Source: Nocardia lijiangensis NBRC 108240 (GTDB taxonomy: Bacteria; Actinomycetota; Actinomycetes; Mycobacteriales; Mycobacteriaceae). Taken from it: a stretch of 64,000 bases of DNA. The DNA lies in the NCBI RefSeq assembly GCF_001613045.1, contig NZ_BDBP01000037.1, positions 1-64,000 of the forward strand. The letters are read 5' to 3'. Shown one piece after another: positions 9,924 to 18,365 of this stretch. The position numbers and the translations under genes were made by a program. Below the pieces are notes generated by a model. The model was not told the origin of the DNA. It saw nothing but the letters and a program-made list of their open reading frames with translations, and searched no databases. Numbering within the stretch: position 1 is the first letter of the stretch; each line of letters begins with the position of its first letter.

Positions 9924-10040
9924 TCGCCCGCGGCGGCTCCCTACGCGCCGCCGACGCGCCGACGCGCCGCGTACGGCGCCCTATCAGTACGCGCTGCGCG
10001 TCGCAGCGCGGCGGCGGCGCGTAGCGCCGCCGCGGGCGCT
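9924..10040. repeat. Large GC-rich inverted repeat
   Basis: Arms of about 29 bases (9924-9953 and 10011-10039) are nearly exact complements: left CGCCCGCGGCGGCTCCCTAC, right GTAGCGCCGCCGCGGGCG. Between them is a further hairpin, GCGCTGCGCGTCGCAGCGC. The structure is far stronger than an ordinary terminator and lies just before the first HNH gene. It could be a terminator, a mobile palindromic unit or a structured RNA. Confidence 0.75.
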
Positions 10041-10168
10041 CTTGATCCTGTATGGCGAAATTCGGCAACAACCCGCGGAGTACCAGGCGCCGGTTTCTGT
10101 CATACCCGCGCCGTACTCTGACCTCGATCACGGGCGGCGTCGCTCGTGTGGTTGGCGAAGGGGTTGGG

Positions 10169-11086
10169 ATGAAGGCGTGGGCGCTGCTGTCGAAGGCGGA
10201 GGGCCGCAGCTGGGAAAGCAATGAGGGTTACCCCGACGTTCTGGGGTCGCATTACGCCTATGACAGTGGCGTAGCGAATCACCTTCAGATCCGAGAAGGT
10301 GATGTGGTCATACTGCGTGATTCCGATGTTGTGCACGGTATTTCACGTATCGATCGTGTCGATACATCGCAGGGAACCAAGCTGCGGCTCAGCTGTCCGA
10401 AGTGCCGGAAGACCGGTTACGTCAAGCGGAAGATCGCGACTCCGACGTTCTTGTGTCGGCACAAGGACTGTCGGAACGAGTTCGACGAACCGTACAAGGA
10501 GAATGTGCCGGTCACGCTGTACATCGCCAGCTACGGGGCACAGTGGGAGCCCATCGATGGCGCCCTGTCGTACGCCGATGTCGAACCGGCGCTGGACCGG
10601 GCGCAGCAGAACGCTATCCGGCGATGCAATTTCGAAGAGCTGGAACAGTTGCTCACCCGTATCGCTGTTGCTGTTCCCGCGGAGCCTGCACCGCGGCTAG
10701 CTGCCCCGGCAGGTGGACGTCGTCGGGCGCTGGTGAACGTCCGCAAAGGACAGGCGGCCTTTCGGCGGCAACTGCTTCGCGCATATGGGCTCGTCTGTGC
10801 GGTTACCGGCCCCTGCCCGGCGCCCGCACTGCAAGCGGCGCACTTGCGCGAGTTCGCCAAGCATGAATCCCACGACTTCGCCGACGGGATCCTGCTGCGG
10901 TCTGACATCCACCAACTGTTCGACGTCGGCCTCCTCGCGGTCGACACGACAACGATGCAAGTTGTCATCGCGCCAACTCTTGCCAAGTATCCGCATTACA
11001 AAGCGCTGCAAGGTGTTTCGATCAAAGATGGGGTGTACGTTGATGGTTTGTCCGCGCATCACCGAGAAGCAACATCCTCCTGGTGA
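10169..11086 (+). CDS. HNH endonuclease with N-terminal reader-like domain and zinc ribbon
   Basis: I prefer the ATG at 10169 (GAAGGGG upstream); an open extension to 10052 has unlikely composition. The 305-residue protein has an N-terminal domain (MKAWALLSKAEG to about residue 70) with an EVE/PUA-like feel, a zinc ribbon at about 75-110 (SCPKCRKTGY and FLCRHKDC), a linker, and an HNH domain at about 205-265: CAVTGPCPAPALQAAHLREF then DGILLRSDIHQLFDVG. HNH enzymes cut DNA using a metal ion; a base-reading domain joined to HNH is typical of modification-dependent (type IV, McrA-like) restriction. That role is inferred. It precedes a second HNH gene by 63 bases on the same strand, and the two may act together. 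Confidence 0.82.
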   Translation: MKAWALLSKAEGRSWESNEGYPDVLGSHYAYDSGVANHLQIREGDVVILRDSDVVHGISRIDRVDTSQGTKLRLSCPKCRKTGYVKRKIATPTFLCRHKDCRNEFDEPYKENVPVTLYIASYGAQWEPIDGALSYADVEPALDRAQQNAIRRCNFEELEQLLTRIAVAVPAEPAPRLAAPAGGRRRALVNVRKGQAAFRRQLLRAYGLVCAVTGPCPAPALQAAHLREFAKHESHDFADGILLRSDIHQLFDVGLLAVDTTTMQVVIAPTLAKYPHYKALQGVSIKDGVYVDGLSAHHREATSSW

Positions 11087-11149
11087 TGGCATAGGCCGAG
11101 ACCAGTCCGTGGCGCGCTGAGTTCAGCTGAAGAGATCGACGGGGGAACC

Positions 11150-12157
11150 GTGAGAGTAGCCCTGCTTCCTGCCAATCCGAAGAATAGGCCGGTTCGGAAG
11201 CGATACGAAGCCACTATCGAATCGAAGGTTCGATTTGACGAGCACGCCGACCTGATACCCGCCGACACTTTTGGCCGGCTCATGGAGATCTTCCCGGACG
11301 GAGCCTCCCGAATGTGGGCCGTGACGCCCGGGAAGAGAAGCGTCAACATCGGCAAGTGGAAGAAGCTGCGGGCCGGAGACCCTGTCACGTTCTACGGCAA
11401 CAAGCAGCTGTATGCAGCCAGCCACATAGCCCTGCTGTTCCAGAATTCCGATCTCGCCGAACGTCTCTGGGGGCGTGACGAAGACGGCCAGACGTGGGAA
11501 TACATGTTCGCGCTCGCCGAGCACCGCACGATTTCCGTTCCGATCGAGGAAGTGCGCGAAGTCCTCGGCTGGAGCGCCACCGCTTCCGTCATGGGCATCA
11601 CCGTGGTCCGTGGCCTCGAAGCCATCGATCTGGCTGACCTGATCAACCTGGAGCCCTCCACTGCTCTAGCTGATGATTCCTCGCCTGCTGAGACGAAAAG
11701 TCGACGGAGTTCCGCCGCACCGGACGGGCCGACCGACGGAACTCGGGTCGCAAATTGGCGCCGTGAGCATTCGGCGCTCAAACGTCGCCTCGTCGAGCTA
11801 GCCGCGGACAGGTGTGCGTTGTGCGGGCGGAGCCTTCCAGCAGAGTTCCTGGTCGGTGCGCACATAAAGAAGCGTTGGCGCTGCTCAGATGAGGAACGAA
11901 AGGACTTCGACAACATAGGAATGCTCGCCTGTGTCCTCGGCTGCGACAGCCTATTCGAGCGGGGTTACATTGGCGTCGGTAGCGGTGGTGAACTGCTCAT
12001 AAGCAACGCCGTCACTGCATCCACCGAAGTCGAAAAGCATGTCACCGATCACCTCCGTGGCCGGACTACGCACTGGTGGAAAGAGTCCAGGGAGCCCTAT
12101 TTTGCTTGGCATCGTGACCATGTCTTCCAAGATCTGGCCGACGACATCCATACCTGA
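11150..12157 (+). CDS. HNH endonuclease with EVE/PUA-like N-terminal domain
   Basis: The GTG at 11150 follows GGGGGAA. In the 335-residue product, residues about 1-165 look like an EVE/PUA-type fold that binds modified bases (RMWAVTPGKRSVNIGKWKKL, AGDPVTFYGNKQLYAASHIA). The C-terminal HNH domain, about 215-275, has CALCGRSLPAEFLVGAHIKK, then DNIGMLACVLGCDSLFERG. Both metal-binding cysteine pairs and the AHI histidine are present. The architecture matches modification-dependent restriction nucleases, so a target such as methylated or hypermodified phage DNA is plausible but not shown. Its partner gene immediately upstream has the same reader-plus-HNH layout with an unrelated sequence. Confidence 0.85.
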   Translation: MRVALLPANPKNRPVRKRYEATIESKVRFDEHADLIPADTFGRLMEIFPDGASRMWAVTPGKRSVNIGKWKKLRAGDPVTFYGNKQLYAASHIALLFQNSDLAERLWGRDEDGQTWEYMFALAEHRTISVPIEEVREVLGWSATASVMGITVVRGLEAIDLADLINLEPSTALADDSSPAETKSRRSSAAPDGPTDGTRVANWRREHSALKRRLVELAADRCALCGRSLPAEFLVGAHIKKRWRCSDEERKDFDNIGMLACVLGCDSLFERGYIGVGSGGELLISNAVTASTEVEKHVTDHLRGRTTHWWKESREPYFAWHRDHVFQDLADDIHT

Positions 12158-12341
12158 TAGTTCGGGGCCAGCACCACATGTTGTGAGCTCGCAAAGGATT
12201 TCGTAGTCGCTATCTGCTCCAGCGATGCCGGTCGGATCGAGACCAGCTACCGAGTTCGGCCGACATAACGATCCTCAAGGGGGCAGTTCACGTTAGGTGG
12301 CGAAGAGATTGACGCCATCGTGGGCCCGCGCATGGCGAAGG

Positions 12342-13142
12342 TCAGGCCGTGTTTCGGATGAGTTCGAGCAGCTGACGCGCGATTGCCGGCGTGGCGGCCA
12401 CCGTGTCGGTCGACATCAAGCTGTGGTCATGGCCTGCGGAGTCGGTGACCAGGGCTCCAGCCTCACGCGCTATGAGAACGCCAGCTGCGGTATCCCACGG
12501 TTTGTTGGACAGGATGACGCACGCATCGGTCCTGCCATCTGCCACCCATGCGAGATCCAGTGCGGCCGATCCGAACATCCTCACACGTTCGACGGCGGCT
12601 GCAAGCGCACTTGTCAAGACGATTCGTCGCTGATTCTTGGTGTTGGCCCCGACACCAACGGCATAATCGCCAAGGGACACAATGGATTCCGTTAATGCCC
12701 GCGCTCGGCTGGAGCTAATGGGCTCGCCGTTCGAGAATGCTCCGCCGTCGGCGGCAGCGTAGTACTCCAGTCCTAGAAATGGCGCAAGAATGACGCCGAT
12801 GCTCGGGTGCCCGTGCTCGACGAGTGCGAGCGAGACAGCGGACAGCGGGATTCCGTGAATGAAGTTGGACGTACCGTCGATCGGGTCGAGTACCCACATG
12901 GCGTTGTTGGTCGCCAGACTCGGCTGGAGTTCGGCGAGCTCTTCGCCGAGAAAATCTATCTCGGGTGTGGTCTCGGCAAGGTATTGGCGGACTGCTGCTT
13001 GAACGCGCAGGTCGAGATCGGTGACGAAATCACGGTCGCCCTTCTGCGTAATTTGGCCTGGTTCCGCCTTCGCTAGAAGCTCACCGCCGATCGCAACCGC
13101 TCGTCGAGCGATCTCCAGTAATGCGTTCGCTCCGGCTGTCAT
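12342..13142 (-). CDS. Inositol monophosphatase family phosphatase
   Basis: The 266-residue protein starts MTAGANALLEIARRAV; its ATG (13142) overlaps the stop of the upstream regulator gene, so the two are translationally coupled. Metal-binding motifs of the family are intact: FLGEELAEL (glutamate ligand), WVLDPIDGTSNFIHG (DPxDGT) and KPWDTAAG (C-terminal WD). Members hydrolyse inositol phosphates, sugar phosphates, histidinol phosphate or 3',5'-adenosine bisphosphate using magnesium. The substrate here cannot be read from sequence. On a mobile element beside an XRE/DUF5919 regulator it is probably a small-molecule-linked accessory enzyme. Confidence 0.92.
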   Translation of the reverse strand: MTAGANALLEIARRAVAIGGELLAKAEPGQITQKGDRDFVTDLDLRVQAAVRQYLAETTPEIDFLGEELAELQPSLATNNAMWVLDPIDGTSNFIHGIPLSAVSLALVEHGHPSIGVILAPFLGLEYYAAADGGAFSNGEPISSSRARALTESIVSLGDYAVGVGANTKNQRRIVLTSALAAAVERVRMFGSAALDLAWVADGRTDACVILSNKPWDTAAGVLIAREAGALVTDSAGHDHSLMSTDTVAATPAIARQLLELIRNTA

Positions 13143-13888
13143 TCCGCGGCGACTTCCTTTCCGGTACTCCACATCGATTCAAACACTTGGGCAAAGGTGT
13201 CGAAGATCCCCGGCTGATCCGTCCTGCGAGCTACAAACGTCGGAGACTCAACACCTCTCGCGCTGGGCAAGTACGGCTGAGTGATGCACGTCTTCTTGTC
13301 GATGACGGTGATGTTGAACCTGACTGGCTCGTCATAGGTTCGGATCAGGATCGCGCCGGTACTCCGTGCCGAGATCTTGTTTTGCAGGCGAATCAGAGAT
13401 CGGATGTTGATCTCGGTCAAGCTGGTGAGCACTCCGGTGTTGTGGCCTTCCTCCTCTTCTCGTGCGCGGATGTGTTTGCCGTCAGGGTCCAGAAATAGGC
13501 ATCGAATCGTCGTTCCTGCTGCGACGAGTTTGAGGAGGTCGTTGTCGGAGTACTGCTGGCAGAGCAAGTTTAGCGACAGCCCAGACATGTCGATCGTGGT
13601 GGCACCTTCGAACAGCTGCCTTGGCGGCATGGCCTGGGTGAACTCTGCGCGAGTGGTGTAGACGGCTTCGACATCGGCGAACTGCCGGCGGGGCGCAGCC
13701 TCGGGCCAGAGATAGTCCTCCGATTCGTGGAGAAGCGCTGTGAGTGCATAGCGGTGTTTGGGATATGGCACCCGCTCTTTCGTGATCCACCGCTCGACAG
13801 TCTTAGCGTCGACCCCGAGGGATTCAGCCGCGGACTGTGGGGTGAGTCCGTTCTGGAGCAGGGCCGTCCGCAGTCGTTCATTCGCCAT
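13139..13888 (-). CDS. XRE-type regulator with DUF5919 domain
   Basis: The 249-residue protein has an N-terminal helix-turn-helix (about residues 4-45, LRTALLQNGLTPQSAAESLG then VDAKTVERWITKERVPYP), followed by a larger alpha/beta domain (about 75-245) that I assign to DUF5919 (TTIDMSGLSLNLLCQQYSDN, LLKLVAAGTTIRCLFLDPDG). DUF5919 is usually the C-terminal half of such regulators, possibly binding a ligand. It is the first gene of a two-gene operon with the phosphatase gene and diverges from the AICE transfer operon, so it may control both directions through the operators at 13929-13946. Confidence 0.88.
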   Translation of the reverse strand: MANERLRTALLQNGLTPQSAAESLGVDAKTVERWITKERVPYPKHRYALTALLHESEDYLWPEAAPRRQFADVEAVYTTRAEFTQAMPPRQLFEGATTIDMSGLSLNLLCQQYSDNDLLKLVAAGTTIRCLFLDPDGKHIRAREEEEGHNTGVLTSLTEINIRSLIRLQNKISARSTGAILIRTYDEPVRFNITVIDKKTCITQPYLPSARGVESPTFVARRTDQPGIFDTFAQVFESMWSTGKEVAAE

Positions 13889-14068
13889 CGTCCATCACTC
13901 CAACCTAGGGGCATCTAGGGACGAGCATAGACGTCTCTGGACGTCCTCGGAAGTCTATTTCAGGGGTTATTCCGTCCCTATCCATCGCGGGATTCTGAGT
14001 GTGTTAGTTCCAGCGGCCAAGACGTCAGTCGAACGCCGAAATGTCAATCAACACAAGGAGTTTGAGCG
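13889..14068. promoter_or_regulatory. Divergent control region with spaced palindromes
   Basis: The 180-base gap between the XRE regulator gene and the AICE operon contains two 8-base palindromes, AGACGTCT (13929-13936) and GGACGTCC (13939-13946), whose centres are 10 bases apart (one helical turn), followed by related half-sites (GGAAGTCT). This looks like an operator for a dimeric repressor. The operon's first gene has AAGGAG at 14056-14061. Binding by the neighbouring regulator is inferred. Confidence 0.6.
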
Positions 14069-14524
14069 ATGGCTTTGAAGGATGTGTGGCTGGCACCGGT
14101 GGGCGCGGAGGCGTGGCCGAAGGGTCTGTACCTGATGGGTGAGATCGCGCCGGTGTTGGAGTTCAGTTCGGACCGCAACGCGAAGAAGCGTCAGGAGGTC
14201 GACCTGAACGAGGACGGCACTGGAACGGGGAAGCGGTTGTGGAAGGGCACGGTGTCGGACCCGACCGCGATGGGAGCGAAGAACTCTAGCTTCGATGTGG
14301 TGTTCGTCGCGGATGTGCAACCGGTCCCGGCGGCTGCGGAGATCGCTCCGGGGATTACCCCGATCGAGCTGGAAGGCGCGATGGTCAAGCCGCGGGTGGT
14401 GGGCAACGGCGAGTACAAGTCGATCGGCTGGTATGTCCGCGCGAGCGGGATCAAGGGTGACACCTCCGGCGCCAAGCAGGTTCCGGCCGATCCGGGCGCG
14501 GCCCGCCAGTCGAAGGCGGCGTGA
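14069..14524 (+). CDS. AICE regulatory protein, SCO3933-like family
   Basis: The 151-residue protein starts MALKDVWLAPVGAEAWPKGL eight bases after an AAGGAG ribosome site. Its body is beta-rich (RLWKGTVSDPTAMGAKNSSF, DVVFVADVQPVP) and resembles the SCO3933-type proteins found as the first gene of Streptomyces AICE transfer operons. The biochemical role of the family is unclear; it has been named as regulatory. It opens an unbroken run of overlapping genes leading to rep, xis and int. Confidence 0.7.
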   Translation: MALKDVWLAPVGAEAWPKGLYLMGEIAPVLEFSSDRNAKKRQEVDLNEDGTGTGKRLWKGTVSDPTAMGAKNSSFDVVFVADVQPVPAAAEIAPGITPIELEGAMVKPRVVGNGEYKSIGWYVRASGIKGDTSGAKQVPADPGAARQSKAA

Positions 14525-15159
14525 TGTGGGCGGCGGGCCAGTCGGCGGGGATGCGGTATGTGCGTTGGTCCGCCGCAGCAATCATCGTCGCGGTGGGCGC
14601 GGCGGCGTTCCGGCTCAGTTTCACCACTCTGCGTGATCTGGCTGTCCTCGCCCACATCCCCGCACAGGATGCGTGGCTGTTCCCGCTAATCGTGGACGGC
14701 ACCATCCTTCTGGCGACGTTCGGGGTGCTGGTGTGCACCGGTGCCCCGGAGCGTCGGTTCTTCCTCGGCGTTCTGGTCATCGGCTCGGCGGTCTCGGTGG
14801 CAGGTAACTCCCTGCACGCGGTCGCGGCGGGAAACGCCTTGCCGGGGTGGGCTTCGGCTCTGGTCGCGGCCATCGCCCCGATATCCCTGCTCGCCGACAC
14901 GCACGGCCTGGCGCTGCTGGTTCGTGTGGCACAACGCAATTCGGCTCCCGTCCAAGTGCCCGCTGCGGTGGTGGATGAGATGGCCGAAGACCTTGCCGCC
15001 TCGGAGCTCGTGGCCGATCCGGCTTCCGAACCCGAACGGGTGCCGGTGGCCGCTCCCGATTTCCGCCCGGTGCCGAAACCGGTTCCGGTGCAACCAGTTC
15101 GTTCGCGGCCGGTGCAGACGATGCTGCCGATCGCGGTTCCCGTTGGAGGTGTTTCCTGA
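14524..15159 (+). CDS. DUF2637 membrane protein of the AICE
   Basis: The ATG at 14524 overlaps the previous stop (a GTG at 14521 is also possible). The roughly 211-residue protein has four hydrophobic segments in its first 140 residues (for example VRWSAAAIIVAVGAAAFRL and FPLIVDGTILLATFGVLVCT), then a proline-rich cytoplasmic tail. This matches DUF2637 proteins, which sit beside the DNA pump in AICEs and are thought to help plasmid spread through the mycelium. Position between the operon's first gene and traB supports a role in transfer. Confidence 0.8.
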   Translation: MWAAGQSAGMRYVRWSAAAIIVAVGAAAFRLSFTTLRDLAVLAHIPAQDAWLFPLIVDGTILLATFGVLVCTGAPERRFFLGVLVIGSAVSVAGNSLHAVAAGNALPGWASALVAAIAPISLLADTHGLALLVRVAQRNSAPVQVPAAVVDEMAEDLAASELVADPASEPERVPVAAPDFRPVPKPVPVQPVRSRPVQTMLPIAVPVGGVS

Positions 15160-15395
15160 TGTCTGACCATCCGTTCATTTCGATTCTGACAGGCAGCGAT
15201 AGCGGCTCGGGCGAGGCGTTGAACGCTCGCTGGGGCAGCGCCGTCGACATGGTGGTGATCTCGCTCGGTCAAGGGCAGATGTTCTTGCCGCTGCTGGATG
15301 CCGCCAAGCTGCACACCCAGTTGGGCGAGGTGCTGACCGAACAGCTCACGCAGACGCTGACCATCGATCCCGGCGACACGAAAGCGGTGGCGTGA
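15159..15395 (+). CDS. Small AICE protein of unknown function
   Basis: A 78-residue protein (MSDHPFISILTGSDSGSGEA) whose start overlaps the stop of the DUF2637 gene and whose stop overlaps the next start. The first base choices and codon use match the operon. It is probably soluble, with a helix at about residues 47-70. No family recognised. Confidence 0.7.
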   Translation: MSDHPFISILTGSDSGSGEALNARWGSAVDMVVISLGQGQMFLPLLDAAKLHTQLGEVLTEQLTQTLTIDPGDTKAVA

Positions 15396-15589
15396 TGTTC
15401 GCGGTGATGTTCGCCCGCCCGGGTTTGGTTGCCCTGTTCGTGTTCGCCGCCCTGTTCGTGCTGCCCGTGACGCTGCTGCTGACCGTGGACCGCGAACCCT
15501 CCGGCGAGATCCCATGGACCCCGGCCCGCCCGGATGGCTGCGTGATGTTCTGCCCGAATCCTGTTGCCGGAGAGAGTGATCGGCGATGA
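15395..15589 (+). CDS. Small single-pass membrane protein
   Basis: About 64 residues. It begins with one hydrophobic helix (residues about 7-30, GLVALFVFAALFVLPVTLLL) followed by a short polar tail with a CVMFC pair. It overlaps the genes on both sides (ATG at 15395 or GTG at 15392 to start, ATGA at the end), so it belongs to the transfer operon. Small Spd-like membrane proteins are common beside traB in actinobacterial elements; that role is an inference. Confidence 0.65.
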   Translation: MFAVMFARPGLVALFVFAALFVLPVTLLLTVDREPSGEIPWTPARPDGCVMFCPNPVAGESDRR

Positions 15590-16884
15590 CGCTGACAAGT
15601 TTGCTGGTCACCACGGGCGTCGTCGCCGCATCGGGCGGGCTGGTCTGGTTGCGTCACCTCGGTTCGGGCCCGCGGCCGCTGACCGTCGCCGACATCGCCG
15701 CCGACGCGCCGCCCGAGCTGCGGACCGCGGTGTCGATCCTGGCCGACCCCGGACAGACCAACCTGATGCTCGCCGCACTCGGGTTGGGCTCCCTCGATGG
15801 CGGATTCCCGTACGTGGAGCGCTACGACTACACCGATCACGGCCTCGACGTCGAGGTGATGATGCTCGGCGGTCAATCGCTGTCGGACTGGTCGAACGAC
15901 GAGACCTTGGCTCAGTTCGCCACGTATTTGAGCGTCCCGAAGGTGACAGCGTCGTCGCCTGCTCCGAGCTGGGTCCGTCTCCAGGTGAGGGCGTGGGACA
16001 CCCTCGCTGCTCCGTCAACGTTGCCGGGTGCGGTTCACAACGGTGTGGACCTGGAGGCGGTCCCGGTCGGGGTTCGGGAGGACGGCGGGCTGTGGCTGCT
16101 GCGTCTGCTGTATGCCCACATCCTGCTCGCCGGCGCGATGGGCTCGGGCAAGGGCTCGGTGTTGTGGTCGATCATCGCCGGTATCGGCCCCGCCATCAAA
16201 GCCGGGCTGGTGGATGTGTGGATGGCAGACCCCAAGGGCGGCATGGAGTTCGGGCGCGGCGCCAAGTTGTGGGTGCGGTTCGAATGGACCGCTGAAGGCA
16301 TCCTCGCCATGCTCACCGAGGCCGAGAAGCTGATGCAGGAACGCGCGGCTCGGCTGCGTGAGGCCGGTATCCGCAAGCTCGTCCCGACCACCGATGAGCC
16401 GCTGATCCTGATCATCATCGATGAGTCTGCCGCCCTGTCGGCGTATGCGACTCGTGATCAGCAACTGGAGTTCCAGCGCCTGACTGGGCTGTTGCTGTCG
16501 CAGGGCCGCGCGGTCGGGGTCGCGCTGATCGCCGCTTTGCAGGACCCGTCCAAGGAGACGATGCCGAATCGGCAGCTGTTCCCGGTCCGCGTCGGCCTGC
16601 GCCTGGACGAACCCACCCAAACCAGCATGGTCCACGGCCAAGGCGCCAAGGACCGCGGCGCTCGCTGCCACGAAATCCCTGACACCACACCGGGTGTCGG
16701 TTACGTCGGCGAAGACGGCACCACCGAGTTCGTGCGGGTGCGCGCCTTCTGGGTCTCCGACGAAACCGCCGACGCGATCGTCGACGCCTACGCCCCAGTC
16801 GAGAACTTCGCTCCTGCTGAGGATTACAGCGGCTTCGACCCCGACGACCTCGGCGACGGTGACGTGGACGGGGTGGCGGCATGA
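15586..16884 (+). CDS. FtsK/SpoIIIE-type DNA translocase (TraB-like)
   Basis: The 432-residue ATPase has a Walker A loop at about residues 182-191 (LAGAMGSGKGS) and a Walker B strand at about 275-283 (LILIIIDESAAL), with an FtsK-like sensor region after it (LLLSQGRAVGVALIAALQDP). The N-terminal 20 residues may form one membrane anchor. AICEs move as double-stranded DNA pumped by a single hexameric FtsK-like protein, TraB, and this is the only such protein here. It is shorter than typical TraB (which often has a long membrane N-terminus); the membrane protein at 18526-19164 may supply that part. Confidence 0.9.
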   Translation: MTLTSLLVTTGVVAASGGLVWLRHLGSGPRPLTVADIAADAPPELRTAVSILADPGQTNLMLAALGLGSLDGGFPYVERYDYTDHGLDVEVMMLGGQSLSDWSNDETLAQFATYLSVPKVTASSPAPSWVRLQVRAWDTLAAPSTLPGAVHNGVDLEAVPVGVREDGGLWLLRLLYAHILLAGAMGSGKGSVLWSIIAGIGPAIKAGLVDVWMADPKGGMEFGRGAKLWVRFEWTAEGILAMLTEAEKLMQERAARLREAGIRKLVPTTDEPLILIIIDESAALSAYATRDQQLEFQRLTGLLLSQGRAVGVALIAALQDPSKETMPNRQLFPVRVGLRLDEPTQTSMVHGQGAKDRGARCHEIPDTTPGVGYVGEDGTTEFVRVRAFWVSDETADAIVDAYAPVENFAPAEDYSGFDPDDLGDGDVDGVAA

Positions 16885-17204
16885 AACGCGGATTCGTCAC
16901 CGAAACCCACGTAGTCGTCTACTGCGAAAGCTGCGGGGACCACTACACCGAGGACGAGAACGAAGCCATCTGCTTCGACTCCATCGCCCAGGCCATCAAC
17001 CACCTGGACTTGCAGGCCGCCGGCGTCGGCTGGCTGTTCGACGGCAACACGGTCGTCTGCGACGGCTGCCGGGCCACCAACTACTGCATCGAGCACGGCC
17101 ACTCCTTCCCCGCCACCTGGCAGGCCACCACCTGGCCGCTGGGCACCACCCGTTCCCGCACCTGCGACCGATGCGGCGTCCCCGAAATCGAGGCCCAGAA
17201 ATGA
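16881..17204 (+). CDS. Zinc-ribbon-like AICE protein
   Basis: The 107-residue protein has three cysteine pairs spaced like zinc knuckles: VYCESCGDHY (about residues 13-16), VVCDGCRATNYC (about 58-66) and RTCDRCGVPE (about 96-99). It overlaps traB by four bases. Function unknown; the cysteine pairs suggest a small nucleic-acid or protein-binding role in replication or transfer. Confidence 0.7.
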   Translation: MKRGFVTETHVVVYCESCGDHYTEDENEAICFDSIAQAINHLDLQAAGVGWLFDGNTVVCDGCRATNYCIEHGHSFPATWQATTWPLGTTRSRTCDRCGVPEIEAQK

Positions 17205-17404
17205 CCAGCAAGAACACCGCCCGCAAGACCACCGCGGCCCGCTACGCCGACAACGTCATCGACCTTCAGGCTCGCCGTCGCTGCCAGCTGGAAGCGCGCG
17301 GCCTGGACCCGCTCGCGATCGCGGTCAACGTCCTGGCCGAAACCGGCTCGGTCCTGGCCTGGAACGCCAGCGACGACTACGACGGTGGGGACTGGGCGGC
17401 ATGA
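17201..17404 (+). CDS. Small AICE protein
   Basis: A 67-residue protein starting MTSKNTARKTTAARYADNVI. The start at 17201 overlaps the previous stop in an ATGA. The N-terminal third is basic and the C-terminus acidic (DDYDGGDWAA). No family recognised; retained because of the precise overlaps on both sides and matching codon use. Confidence 0.6.
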   Translation: MTSKNTARKTTAARYADNVIDLQARRRCQLEARGLDPLAIAVNVLAETGSVLAWNASDDYDGGDWAA

Positions 17405-17694
17405 GCACCACCGAGCAGGCGCGCGGCTACTGGAAGCCCGCCGCGGGCATTGATTTCCACCGAGTGGCGGTGTCTGTCGATCGTGGCCGGGTGCGCGAAT
17501 CGTGCGAGGTGTTCGCCAATGTCGTTCCCGCTGCCGAACAGGGCCGACAAATCCAATTGGTCTTGCACAAGGAAGCACAGTTCGCGGCCGTGGCGCACCT
17601 GGCCATGACCGTAGACGATGCGATCGCAGTAGTACGTGTGCTGCAAGCAGCAATCCGCCAGGCGGTCGGAACCGATGAGCGAGGTGCGCCATGA
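17401..17694 (+). CDS. Small AICE protein
   Basis: A 97-residue protein (MSTTEQARGYWKPAAGIDFH) overlapping both neighbours by four bases. It has a predicted beta-hairpin followed by a C-terminal helix (VDDAIAVVRVLQAAIRQAVG). Not recognised; part of the operon between traB and the methyltransferase-like gene. Confidence 0.6.
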   Translation: MSTTEQARGYWKPAAGIDFHRVAVSVDRGRVRESCEVFANVVPAAEQGRQIQLVLHKEAQFAAVAHLAMTVDDAIAVVRVLQAAIRQAVGTDERGAP

Positions 17695-18365
17695 CTACCA
17701 GCAAACGGCCGCGGCTACTGGACCTGTACTGCAAGGCCGGCGGCGCCAGCATGGGCTACCACCTCGCCGGGTTCGACGTCGTCGGCGTGGACATCGAAGC
17801 ACAACCGCACTACCCGTTCACCTTCCACCAGGCCGACGCTCTGCAATACCTGGCTCAGTACGGCCACGAGTACGACGCCATCGCCGCCTCCCCACCGTGC
17901 CACGACCACACCACCCTCGCCTCCCGCGCCGGGGTGAACGGATCCGGATGGCTGCTGGAAGCCACCCTGGATGCATTGGCGGCTCAGCCGATGCCGTGGA
18001 TCGTGGAGAACGTCATGGGCGCGAAGATGCGTCGGGACGTGGTGTTGTGCGGCAGCATGTTCGGGCTCCGCACCTACCGGCATCGCCAGTTCGCCATCGA
18101 TCCGCGGATTCCGCTGCTGCCCCCGATCCCGTGGCATCCCGCCCACACCGTGCGCACGAGTATGAAGAAGCGCCGCCGCGACTTCGACGCCGGCATGAAC
18201 ATCTCCGTCACCGGGGACGTGAACGCCTGGGTCGGGCCGGCGTGCATGGGCATCGACTGGATGACCGGTGACGAACTCGCCCAAGCCATCCCACCCGCCT
18301 ATACCCACCACCTCGGTGCGTTCCTGCTCGACTACCTCACCGATCCCGAGGCGGTGGCGGCATGA
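17691..18365 (+). CDS. DNA cytosine-5 methyltransferase-like protein
   Basis: The 224-residue protein begins with an AdoMet-binding motif (RLLDLYCKAGGASMGYHLAG, as in the DLFxGxGG motif of C5 methyltransferases), has the acidic strand GVDIEAQPHYPF, the catalytic loop IAASPPCHDHTT with the PC dipeptide, and the ENV motif (PWIVENVMGAKM). These are the core motifs of the Dcm family. It is short, and the target-recognition domain is small or absent. Such proteins are common in AICE and phage operons and could protect element DNA from host restriction. Activity is unproven. Confidence 0.85.
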   Translation: MTTSKRPRLLDLYCKAGGASMGYHLAGFDVVGVDIEAQPHYPFTFHQADALQYLAQYGHEYDAIAASPPCHDHTTLASRAGVNGSGWLLEATLDALAAQPMPWIVENVMGAKMRRDVVLCGSMFGLRTYRHRQFAIDPRIPLLPPIPWHPAHTVRTSMKKRRRDFDAGMNISVTGDVNAWVGPACMGIDWMTGDELAQAIPPAYTHHLGAFLLDYLTDPEAVAA

